From assembly GCA_907164885.2 (NCBI GenBank), contig OU015495.1, forward strand, positions 1,764,230 to 1,828,229: a stretch of 64,000 nucleotides of DNA, in the 5' to 3' direction. Both the position numbers and the translations under genes were made by a program. Below the pieces are notes generated by a model that was given only the letters and a program-made list of their open reading frames with translations, did no database searches and had not been told where the DNA came from. Source of the stretch: Dolomedes plantarius (lineage: Eukaryota > Arthropoda > Arachnida > Araneae > Dolomedidae). Below, in pieces: positions 34,883 to 44,779 of the stretch (within the stretch, counting starts at the first letter, position 1; the number at the start of each line of letters is the position of its first letter).

Positions 34883-35575
34883 CAGCGGTTTCCAACCTTT
34901 GTGCTACTACGCCTCACTTAAAAAAAATGTTTCCGCTCCTCCCTAAAAAATGTTTTTTCTCGCACCTCCCTATCTTTTAATAGATATAATAATATAGAAA
35001 CTTTAAATAATAATAACTTTATTAGAAAAAAAATGAATACTACAATTAACAGAATAATAACAAGATTTTGCTATAGCAATACGAACAGGCATATTTATTT
35101 TTATATTAAATTACTAATTAAACTACATCTAACGCATAAAAATTTAATGCGAGGGTTGTTGTTTATTGGCACAAAGTTTATCAAATCTTGGGGGCAATGT
35201 GGAGAGTGCCGCTCGTAACTCCTTTCGACTATTAACCTGGTTCGATATTTGGATTTCATTGCAGCCAGGGCCGAAAAGCCCGTTTCGCATAATTAAGGCG
35301 TTACAAACTGTAGAAGCACTTGCATTGTTTTGCAATACAAAGATTCATAATCTCCACTAAGATTAATCCAAAATTGAATTATGATTTCATTTTGTAACTT
35401 TTGTTTTAGTGAGCTATCGCATGACAATTCTATCAATTTTTCGTTTTCGATGGTTGTCAACTCAAATTGGTCTATTCATTGATATTATGGTTTATTCATT
35501 TATAAATAGATATTATTGTATGGACATTGATTTTTTATCAAAAAGTTTTGGTGCCTCCCAGGTTGGAAACCTCTG
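34883..35575 (-). mobile_element. hAT element with transposase remnant
   Basis: Ends cagcggtttccaacc and ggttggaaacctctg (14 of 15 match), flanked by ctttagac (34875-34882) and ccttagac (35576-35583), 7 of 8. It is inserted in the transposase tail of the long-TIR element. Confidence 0.9.
35144..35335 (-). pseudogene. hAT transposase C-terminal remnant
   Basis: The minus-strand frame reads SRKELRAALSTLPPRFDKLC and ends KQQPSH-stop, resembling the last residues of BED/SCAN-associated hAT transposases (L..AL....P.F..LC..KQ...SH). The catalytic core is absent. Confidence 0.6.
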
Positions 35576-35584
35576 CCTTAGACA

Positions 35585-36862
35585 TTAACCCCACAGAAAC
35601 GTGTCACATGGATTAGGTCCAGGGAACAAGTCGCTTTTCCCCCGTGGCCATGTACGTGGAAATCCCACAGAAGAATGTCACATGGGTTAGGTCCGGGGAA
35701 CAAGTAGCTTTTTCCCCGTGGCCATGCACATGGAAACCCCACAGAAAAATGTCACATGGGTTAGATCCGGGGAACGAGTAGCTTTTTCCCCATGGCCATG
35801 CACGTAGAAACCCCACAGAAGAATGTCATATGGGTTAGGTCCGGGGAACGAGTAGCTTTTTCCCCGTGGCCATGCACGTGGAAATCCCACAGAAGAATGT
35901 CACATGGGTTAGGTCCGGGGAACGAGTATATAGCTTTTTCCCCGTGACCATGCACGTGGAAACCCCACAGAAAAATGTCACATGGGTTAGGTCCGGGGAA
36001 CGAGTATATAGCTTTTTCCCCGTGACCATGCACGTGGAAACCCCACAGAAAAATATCACATGGGTTAGGTCCGGGGAACGAGTAGCTTTTTCCCCGTGGC
36101 CATGCACGTGGAAATCCCACAGAAAAATGTCACATGGGTTAGGTCCGGGGAACGAGTAGCTTTTTCCCCGTGGCCATGCACGTGGAAATCCCACAGAAAA
36201 ATGTCACATGGGTTAGGTCCGGGGAACGAGTATATAGCTTTTTCCCCGTGACCATGCACGTGGAAACCCCACAGAAAAATATCACATGGGTTAGGTCCGG
36301 GGAACGAGTAGCTTTTTCCCCGTGACCATGCACGTGGAAACCCCACAGAAAAATGTCACATGGGTTAGGTCCGGGGAACGAGTAGCTTTTCCCCCGTGGC
36401 CATGCACGTGGAAACCCCACAGAAAAATGTCACATGGGTTAGGTCCGGGGAACGAGTAGCTTTTTCCCCGTGGCCATGCACGTGGAAATCCCACAGAAAA
36501 ATGTCACATGGGTTAGGTCCGGGGAACGAGTATATAGCTTTTTCCCCGTAACCATGCACGTGGAAACCCCACAGAAAAATATCACATGGGTTAGGTCCGG
36601 GGAACGAGTAGCTTTTTCCCCGTGACCATGCACGTGGAAACCCCACAGAAAAATGTCACATGGGTTAGGTCCGGGGAACGAGTAGCTTTTTCCCCGTGAC
36701 CATGCACGTGGAAACCCCACAGAAAAATGTCACATGGGTTAGGTCCGGGGAACGAGTAGCTTTTTCCCCGTGGCCATGCACGTGGAAATCCCACAGAAAA
36801 ATGTCACATGGGTTATGTCCAGGGAACGAGTACCTTTTTCCCGTGGCCATGCACGTGGACAT
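35585..36862 (-). repeat. 17-unit minisatellite derived from transposase catalytic motif
   Basis: Seventeen tandem units of 74 bp, four of which are 78 bp because of an extra tata (gagtatatagc against gagtagc). On the minus strand each unit spells the third catalytic block of the host transposon (SPDLTHVTFFCG or, in another frame, PGPNPCDIFLWG), followed by a short linker. Because 74 is not a multiple of 3, frames rotate and long minus-strand frames appear; these are not genes. Most units contain the E-box CACGTG. A 300-bp higher-order unit (36121-36420 against 36421-36720) differs at three positions. Confidence 0.95.
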
Positions 36863-37137
36863 AAGTGACTGAGGACCCTTTCTTCTGTAAAGCGAAGGCG
36901 CAACAGATTCCACACCGATCTTTATAGCCCAAAATACTGGCGCTGCTGACGACTACGTAGTCATGAATTTGCATTTTGATGTTTTTCTTGCCTCTTATGC
37001 AAACTCTCGGGTGTGCTGACAACAGCGCCATATCGTTTCCTATCGGCGACTTTTGGAACTAATTTTTTTTTTCTCGGAAACTCTTTCCCATGTCGTCCTT
37101 AGTGCCTCTATCTATTTTGGTGGAATTCCGGCTGATA

Positions 37138-37735
37138 GGGGGCGTCCATTTATTACGTGAGGCTTTTAGGGGGGGGGGGGGAGGGAGTCGAGCCGAATCT
37201 CACCCAGTCTCACGTGGGGGGAGAGGGGGGGTTTCGGCAAATATCACGTAATTTTTTTTCCTCGAGAAACAGTGCAAAATTGCGAGAAAACTGAGTTATA
37301 TTAAGTAAAACATGTTTCTACACTAAAATATGGCTAAATCCTACACAATAGTTCCAGTAGTCACTCTTGACACCACACATGAGTCCCCGTGGACTGAACT
37401 AGAATGAATATTCTTTTACGAATTTTAGTAGTTCCTATTTAAGTATTTTACTGTTCGATTTTCTCACTGTGATTCTAGACTACGTTCTTAGTAGTCTTAA
37501 AAACTAGTCTTAACGAGTCTTAAATAAAAATAATTAAGCAAATTATGTTTTTTTAAATAAATCCAACGCAATCAAGCATAGATTAACGTATTTACACTAA
37601 AAATACGCATTTTGAAAAATCTCACGTGAGATTGGGGGGGGGGGGGGGGTCGAGCCAAATCTCACGATATCTCACCAGGGGGGGAGGGGGTCGAAAAATT
37701 GCCAAAATCATCTCACGTAATTAATGGACGCCCCC
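37138..37735. mobile_element. MITE with GC-rich tips gggggcgtcc
   Basis: Ends gggggcgtccatttattacg and complement taattaatggacgccccc, flanked by ATA (37135-37137 and 37736-37738). Both subterminal regions have poly-G runs and tcgagcc.aatctcac motifs. The superfamily is not clear from the 3-bp duplication alone. Confidence 0.75.
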
Positions 37736-37802
37736 ATAGATAGCGGTACAGACGGCTCTGAGTAGTGTCAGTTTTTTAAAAAAATCACCCTGTGTGTATA
37801 TA

Positions 37803-37834
<32 letters not shown>

Positions 37835-38423
37835 AACCAGAGGTGGGGAACGCGTGGCCTCAATAATCTTCTCTTGCGGCCTTCATAAAAGCTAGCATTT
37901 GTATTAATTAATATTTAATTATATAGATTACAACAATTTCCAAATCAGTAGAATTAAATAAAGAACGGCATGAATGTATGTACAGTGTCGGCCAAAATAA
38001 AGTTGACATTTTGAAACTGTTGTCTAAAGTCGCTACAGTTGTATATTTATCCAAATGAGCTTCGTTTACCTTGATTGCATGGTACTTTAACTACACTTTA
38101 TATGTAATTTAATGCTCAGAGTTTCTTAGCGATACTACCAGACATGTTATATAATCTCTACACAAAAACTATTTTCTTACTATTATTGTTGTGACTGACT
38201 CCATGTACGTTAAAACGTATTATTTTTTCTGCAAAAAAAATAAATAATAATTAATGATTAATGTTATAACAAGTTTTTATCCTTATGTGAATACAAAAAT
38301 ATTTTATATTGTAACTTTTTATGTCAAATAATAAATAAATAAAGGCTTAATTTTTTTAGTTATTTTTCTATATACAGGTAGCCCTCCTACAGCACGGCAT
38401 CTTACAACACGGATTCGGTCTAA

Positions 38424-38609
38424 GGGCCTGTTCACATAGGAGTCCGTTGCGTTGCGTTAAGGAAAAGATGTCGTTGAGAGGAAAATAAACCAATCATAGG
38501 ACTCCAAACGATTAGCAATGAAATTTTTAACGCCTATGATTGGTTTATTTCCGTCTCAACGTCATCTTTTCCTTAACGCTACACAACGGACTCCTATGTG
38601 AACAGGCCC
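38424..38609. mobile_element. PIF/Harbinger-like palindromic MITE, copy 2
   Basis: 186 bp with gggcctgttcacatagg tips and TAA on both sides (38421-38423, 38610-38612). Same length as copies 1 and 3. Confidence 0.9.
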
Positions 38610-38753
38610 TAACACGATAGGATAAATTGCGGGAACCCTCGTATAACACTGCAACCTGTAACACGGTTTCGTTCTAACACGATAAAAAAAATTGCGAAAA
38701 CCTTTGTACAACACTGTACTTCTATAGCACTAGATAACATGATTTTTGTTTTA

Positions 38754-38939
38754 GGGCCTGTTCACATAGGAGTCCGTTGCGTTGCGTTAAGGAAAAGATG
38801 ACGTTGAGACGAAAATATACCAATCATAGGCGTTGAAAATTTCATTGCTAATCGTTTGGAGGCATATGATTGGTTTATTTTCGTCTCAACGTCATCTTTT
38901 CCTTAACGCAACTCAACGGACTCCTACGTGAATAGGCCC
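38754..38939. mobile_element. PIF/Harbinger-like palindromic MITE, copy 3
   Basis: 186 bp, TTA on both sides (38751-38753, 38940-38942). Its loop is inverted relative to copy 2, so the two inserted in opposite orientations 145 bp apart. Confidence 0.9.
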
Positions 38940-39696
38940 TTACACATTTAAAAACTAAATTACCTTAAAATAATGACGGGAAGGATTAATGAACTATAGT
39001 GGCTTTACATGAAAATATAAATGAATAAATTATAATTTGTTTATACAACTCTATAAAATTAGAAGAAGGCCTAAGCTTAGCCGAAAATCTTGAATCATTT
39101 TTCCTGAATTCAGACCCTAAACGGCCCAAATTAAGCCGAAAATTCAAAAGGGAGTTGCAAAATTGTCTATCTCCATACCGTAAATCTACAATGACCTTGT
39201 AAGAACCAGCAAACCAACCAAAATGACAGATTTTTTTAAAGAGGATAGAATGTGCAAAAAATCTAAATGAAGAAAAAGGTTCTGAAAGGGAAGGTGATAT
39301 CGTTCAATCGAAAAAACTTTCTCGTTTGATTGTACTGAGTAGTGATGAGGAAGAAATTTATTAAATTAAGGTCGCATTAAATGAAAATAATATATTTTTT
39401 ATTTCTTTTCGTTTTGTTTTATACATACATTTATATTTTTGACAAAAATTAAGTTGCTTATATGGAATTTTTAAAAAAAGTTTGTTTTTAATGTTTTCAG
39501 AATTTCACCCCCTTTTTTGAAATGTCTCTGGGTCTCATATAACACTTTTTTCACACAACACGGCATTTTCTAGGAACCTAACTACCGTTTTATAGGAGGG
39601 TTACCTGTAATACACCAAATTGTTAAAACTATATCTAACTATAATAATTTCATAAAAGTCGCATTTATAGGTTCATCAACTTATGCGGCCTCCTTT

Positions 39697-39929
39697 TTTT
39701 TTTTTTTTTTTCCCAAATGCGGAGGCACTTGTCGTGAGACGTGCGCCTATACCACGCCGCAATTTTACTGCCCATTTTATTGTGGGGGCACCATATAGGC
39801 GGACAGCATTACCCCCTATGAAGGGACGACACGAACGGAGGCATTTTTCGTGGCGCGATGCCGGGATTCGATCTGAGCACCCTCAGCACCGAAAACCAGC
39901 GCGCTGTACCACTGGGCCGAAACAAGCCC
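39697..39929 (-). mobile_element. tRNA-derived SINE
   Basis: On the minus strand it begins gggcttgtttcggcccagtg, with an A-box-like gcccagtggtacagcg and a B-box-like agatcgaatccc, and ends in a poly-A tract (poly-T at 39691-39711). A 14-bp direct repeat atgcggcctccttt flanks it (39683-39696 and 39930-39943). A/B boxes, A-tail and duplication length fit a SINE; the parent tRNA is not identified. Confidence 0.85.
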
Positions 39930-40005
39930 ATGCGGCCTCCTTTATTACTACCTAATTTACATGTGGCTTCTAATGGTAAAAAGGTTCCCCACCTCTGATA
40001 TAAAC

Positions 40006-40849
40006 CATTCACTTTAATATTCAATTTCGTGTAGACACTTTCCCTCACACATGAACAAATATTTTGTGTTTCTCATATTTGAATCTCGACCTTCACCTTC
40101 GTTCACCTCCGTAAATTAAATTATGCTATAAATCAAACTATTTTAGAAACGAAAATCATTTATATCATGCATGTAAGCTCTGTTACATTTATGTATATTA
40201 AATAATTTTCCCATGAAAAGCCTTTTATGATTTACAATTTGGCAAATACTTTTAAACAGGTCGAATCATGATGCTAGTCTGCTGTTGTATTCAAACATGA
40301 GGAGTTACTACTAAGACTAGCCGTTTTCCTTTGCTTTTTATACAAACAAATATTAAAAAAATTGAATTAAAATAAACAAAACCATAAAATCTGAAAGTAA
40401 AAAAACCTTATTTATAAACCTCTAATTTTTGCACAGTTTTCTAAGTTGTAATGCTTTAAAATTAACAGATTTCAATCTGATCATAACCAGCCGTGAGGGT
40501 TTAGTGCTGTACCATAACTTCTTTGCTCTCTCGAATGTTGTCAAACAACTTTCGATTGTAGTCAAACTTAATAGCTTAATTTTTCATTATTTATTATTTT
40601 CTTAACAAATTATCTGAATTATTAATTATTTATTAATTTCTTGACAAATTATTTTTATTTTGTTAGCTTGTTTCAATTCCCTTCATAAAACTGGAGAGAA
40701 AAGAAAATATTTCTCTTTTTAACGTAGGCCGTTGAAGTCAATCTGACTGTCTAAGAAACTCCGAAAATACCGAAGTTGCATTAATTTTGCATCGTGAGTA
40801 AATTCAACTTTTATATTTTTTCTAGATTTGGCGAAAATCGCCTCCTTTG
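40006..40849. other. SoxF upstream region, no element recognised
   Basis: About 840 bp of AT-rich sequence between the hAT element ending at 39997 and the CpG-richer block at 40850. I see no ORF of note, no inverted-repeat termini and no long microsatellite, in contrast to the flanking DNA. It may carry regulatory sequence for SoxF. Confidence 0.4.
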
Positions 40850-40985
40850 GCGCTTGTCTTGGCGACGCTTTTACCGCAAGCAACCCTTACACCCCTTCTT
40901 CGCGTTCAGTTTCTACCGACTGTCTAGTGAATTCTTGTTTCACATGGCACGTGTGTGCGCGGTGAGGTAGCGGTGAATCTTTGAA
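40850..40985 (+). promoter_or_regulatory. Candidate SoxF promoter / 5' leader region
   Basis: This is a GC- and CpG-richer block in otherwise AT-rich, transposon-free DNA about 600 bp upstream of the SoxF ATG. It contains an arthropod-type initiator (TCAGTT at 40906-40911), a CACGTG E-box near 40949 and a donor-like gcg|gtgagg near 40960. A pyrimidine-rich acceptor-like site ends at 41437, so a non-coding first exon is possible. No TATA box is positioned for the initiator. Support is positional only. Confidence 0.3.
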
Positions 40986-41483
40986 TTTTTTTTCTGTTTT
41001 GGCTTTGTTGTGTTGATTTCTGATTAGTGTTACGCGTAGATATCTTTCTTACGTTAATAAAATAAATCAAGGATTTATACATTTTTATGTATATAGATAT
41101 TATCTCGGGACTACAGGATTAATTTTTTTTTTAAATTTTCATTTTAGCCAGAGCATCTCCACGTGTTTTTCGGTGGATTAAATTGTCCTGTAAAACATCA
41201 TGTGTTTCTAAACTGAAAATAACTGGAGCCAACGTTCTATTCAAAGTGAAATTCAACCTGACAGCTTTTACTTTCGATTATTTTTGTGCTGAAATCTGCA
41301 GCGATTTTAAGTAAATTACTTGTAATCACTTTATGTGGGATCGAAAAACTATTCATCTGCATCAGATCATCAGCTGTCAAATAATAACATACCCCCTCTG
41401 TTCTCTAATACCATAAATTTGTCTCCTCCCATCCAAGTTTCTGTGTTCAAAGAAGAAAAAAAACGACGGCACTTGACTGAGTT

Positions 41484-41522
41484 ATGAGTGTTACGACCAC
41501 CTCCTTAATTTTATTACTGTGA
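41484..41522 (+). CDS. Upstream ORF overlapping the SoxF start codon
   Basis: A 12-codon ORF ([12 protein letters not shown], stop) starts at ATG 41484. Its TGA stop at 41520-41522 overlaps the SoxF ATG at 41522-41524 by one base, giving TGATG. If the transcript starts upstream, ribosomes that translate this ORF would terminate exactly on the SoxF start. Such an arrangement is compatible with termination-reinitiation control of SoxF translation; that function is inferred. The ORF is short and could be chance. Confidence 0.45.
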   Translation: MSVTTTSLILLL

Positions 41523-41876
41523 TGTTCAATAGTGTCAACTTTAATACTGATAACTGGGGTATGGTGTACCCCCACTATCCTTACAAATACGAATACCCCG
41601 AGGAAGGGGGAGCCCAGCCATGGGCGCACGAGACTAGCGACGAGAGCGTGCCTGCCATGGAAGGCGACGAAGATCCTCCGTCGCCCCATCCCGCGCCAAC
41701 TCCGAGAGGATCCGGCAGAGGCTCTGGCGGAGGGAAGTCGTCAGGCGGCTCGGCGGCCGTGGAGCCCAGGATCCGTCGGCCCATGAACGCTTTCATGGTG
41801 TGGGCAAAAAGTGAACGCAAGCGACTGGCCGACGAGAACCCTGACATGCACAATGCAGATCTGAGCAAGCTGCTTG
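41522..41876 (+). CDS. SoxF-type HMG-box transcription factor, first coding exon (partial)
   Basis: This exon encodes the N-terminus of a Sox DNA-binding transcription factor, which acts in the nucleus by bending DNA at AACAAT-like sites. The ATG at 41522 has purine G at -3. About 82 residues of tyrosine-rich, acidic and then Gly/Ser-rich sequence precede the HMG box, which starts near residue 83 with [20 protein letters not shown] and continues through [16 protein letters not shown]. The exon stops at a consensus donor (g|gtaagt at 41876/41877), a phase-1 break after LLG. That intron position and the residues ADENPD.HNADLSK fit SoxF (fly Sox15; vertebrate Sox7/17/18) better than SoxB, SoxC or SoxD; this assignment is from family knowledge. 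The rest of the HMG box and the C-terminus are not in the window as far as I can see, so the first intron would exceed 22 kb. Reading through the donor ends at a stop near 41945. Confidence 0.93.
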
Positions 41877-44779
41877 GTAAGTGCAATTGGCACTCATTTT
41901 TTCTTATAATTCAAAAGGCCGTTGGGGAAAACCTTTTTAATAGTTAAATATCGCGGGTAGTTTTAAATTTAGAGATGATTTTTCCTCTTAAGGTCAAATT
42001 GATTACGCAGTAGATTTCTGTGTGATCATCAATCAGGTTCTCGCGAATTATGGAGGGCTGTCAGTCAGCGGTCTCGGGGAAACAGCCTGTTAATTGATAA
42101 TTTTTTAATGATTTGACTCCTTGTAACATACTTGTAGTTGAAAATCGTGCTTTAGAAATTTATGTAAGTTATATATATGCTATTCTAAAATGAAAACAGT
42201 ATAAAACTTTGCAGAGGGGTAGTATAAATCATTCGATAAGGGTACTTTTTTTGATAATTATATATAAAGAGTTCCTGCAGTTTTTATTTTAGAACAAAAT
42301 TTGTATCTGTAAAACTTCAAAAACTTCCATAAAGTTCTTTCTCTAATCATAGCATGGGGTATTTAATTATTTAAATATGATGATAATGATGATGTACGAG
42401 TGTGTGTGTGATATTTGATCAATATAAAAAGAATTAAAAATAAAATGTAAGTTCCGTCTGACCTCTTAATTCTTTGAATTAATACATTTCCCGACTTCCA
42501 CATGTTTGTGTCCAAAATCTGCATTAAATTTTCAGGATCACTTCTCCTTTCCCATGGCATAAAGAAACCTTAGCTGACTAAAATTTTGGCATTGGGAGAG
42601 GTACCTCAAACCTTTGGTCCCGTCCAAACGTCCCAAAATTCTGTCTAAACTGTCTGTTTGGTCTTGGGCGTTAAGGTCTTGTGGCTTTTAGACCTCGATC
42701 GAAACAGGCTCAGAAAAAAAATCCTTTTCACCAAGATGAAAAATAGCAAATAATTTTAAATTTAAGGTGAATTAATTATTTCGTTAGATCATTTCAAGTG
42801 TATTATTATGTGTCTAAAGTGTCCAGTCATTTCAATATTACAATAAAAAAATTTGTCGGACGCCTTCAGCTTTAGTAATTTATTAAAACGACTTACAAAA
42901 TTGAATGGAATTATTCAAAATAACTTCTTTTGACCTTAGTCATGGGGCAAACGATATCACCGCGGTCGTGATTTTTAGGTGCGTAAAAACATTTATTCAG
43001 GGATTTTCCATACTTCCTCTGACGGCAGCGTTGAAATTTCTTCCTTTTCTGCTTTTCCGAGTACTCCAGCTAGAAGAAATCACATGACGCAGCATCAGAG
43101 CTGTCCGTATACTTTTTGGTGCCCTTTGTACTTCATTTAAAGTGATACGAGAGAGATGGTAACGTGTTTTCACAGAGTAAAAGGACGCAGAATTTGCTGG
43201 TGGAAATCTGTACGACCTTACTGGCACGTTCTGCGAAGATCATGCTTCGAATTTAATTTTTTTTTAAATTTTGTCTACTTAATATTTTGAATTTATTTGA
43301 GAAATTAGCTCCGAAAATCGAGCTTCACTGAGAAACATCTTTCCAAACCAGTGAAAGTTAATTTTATCTCTCCTGGAATCGATTGATGAACTGAAAGCTT
43401 TATTTATTTATTTATTATTTTTTACGTACATTTTTATCAGAGATTTGCGCCTCATCTGTTCTTATGTTTTTATGCGCCTTGTCTTGGCGAAAAAGCTAAC
43501 TGATAGACGTTGTCAACACCCTCTGTGTTGCTGTCACCGTTACAAACACGAGACGATTTGTGTGAGTGTTTGTGTATTTTTTTTTTTTTGTGTGTAAAGT
43601 TGGGTTTTATTTGATAGCGAATTACCCTCTGACTGACTTCAATAACTTACTTGGCTGTACTGGGAGGTGGGGGAGCTTCTTATTTGACGGCATTTTAAAA
43701 AGCCTTTGTAGCATAGATTTTATAAACTTCTCCACCCTGACGTTTGTTGAATTAGAGTGAGTGACTTTTCTTGTACACATTCAATTCAACTTATATGGTT
43801 CAGAAAAAAATGATTTCACATTTCGAAAGTGAATTTGAATTACTGCATGGTCCAACCCCCAGTTTTAAAAAACGCTTGAAATCAACAAGCGAAGTTTTGT
43901 TAGTAATTTTTAAAGGTGTGAATTCGACTATAACGTAAATTACTTAATGTATTTCACATAAAAAGATAGTTAAAATTACCATTTATTTATCTATATATTT
44001 GTTATGAAGTTAAATTCCTACAAAAGTTATCCCTGATTTATTATTATTATTATTATTTTGCCAACTTGTACATCAGTAAAATACACTACAGAAATTTTAG
44101 AAAAGCTAATTCACAAGAATATAACCGATAAGTGGAGTATCTAGGCTAAAAAACAAACAGATAGGAAAGGTTCGAATAAATTCGTCCTCATATAGTTTAA
44201 AAAAAAACTGGAAAATAATTTGTGGGTACTTAAGGAAATTGCTACTAAAGTTGGTTAAATTAGTTTTTGCAGGAAAATTTATACTAACGTCTATCTAAAA
44301 TGTAAATCTGACAGGCCAAAACATTTTTCTCTATCACAGAAGATCCCTTTAAGATAACACAGAAAATATATTAAAAATATTTTCTACTATGCATTTATTT
44401 CTACTGAGAAGCAATTCTTTAAATTGCTTTTGACAACTAGGTCGAATGAGAATTCGAATATGGGGATACAATTATTTTATCAATGGTGCAAGAGGTTAAG
44501 GACACTCCTCTAGAATCTTAAATAAAAAAAGGCCAATTCCTGGGTGTTTTTTTATTAATACCCTCCTCTCACAGAAACGGATTTCGGTTGTGTGTGGTAA
44601 AATTTTCAATGGAGACTCGGCTTGTTTGTCCTCTTGTTTACGAAAATCAATGAAAGTTTTAATTGTATTTTAAACTTTAAACTTTCCTCGTATGAATGCT
44701 ATCACTTGATGAGAAGCGAATACTGCGTAAAACAGTTAAATTGGCATTTTGTAATTTAATTTTATCTGCCGGTAGTGGC
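41877..44779. other. Proximal SoxF intron 1, no element recognised
   Basis: AT-rich sequence after the SoxF splice donor. I found no transposon termini, no continuation of the HMG box and no convincing ORF. A few GC-richer stretches (for example 42530-42700 and 43010-43240) have no recognisable coding content. Confidence 0.45.

Larger units (their letters stand above)
34350..37792 (-). mobile_element. Long-TIR transposon with nested insertions and minisatellite
   Basis: Same family as 8174-9271, in opposite orientation. The left arm (gggtgttttttttaaactgg ...) has lost the two outermost bases; the right arm ends atcaccctg at 37792. Both sides are (TA)n. The span contains a transposase tail on the minus strand (34684-34874), a hAT element (34883-35575), a minisatellite made from transposase sequence (35585-36862) and a GC-tipped MITE (37138-37735). 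Confidence 0.88.
38375..39607 (+). mobile_element. Tigger/pogo-like element nested in hAT
   Basis: Ends caggtagccctcctacagc and complement ttataggagggttacctg, with TA on both sides. Subterminal acacgg/taacacgat motifs recur. A coding relic PTKMTDFFK near 39215 resembles the C-terminus of jerky-type/Tigger transposases. Two PIF-like MITEs are inserted inside, so the original was about 860 bp. Confidence 0.82.
37838..39997. mobile_element. hAT element, outer layer of a nested stack
   Basis: Perfect 14-bp ends cagaggtggggaac and gttccccacctctg, with a perfect 8-bp duplication atataaac (37830-37837 and 39998-40005). Removing the Tigger-like element (38375-39607) and the SINE (39697-39929) leaves about 680 bp with gcggcct motifs near both ends. 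Confidence 0.92.

Noticed and set aside
35585..36862. Regular direct repeats resembling a CRISPR array
   Set aside because: There are no unique spacers; the whole 74-bp unit repeats, and the context is a eukaryotic transposon.
35613..36913. Series of 67-119 codon minus-strand frames with FHVHGHGEK repeats
   Set aside because: They are rotations of the 74/78-bp minisatellite in three frames, not a repeat protein gene.
39697..39929. A tRNA gene on the minus strand
   Set aside because: A and B boxes are present, but the body does not fold as a complete tRNA by eye and it has a poly-A tail and target duplication, so it is a SINE.
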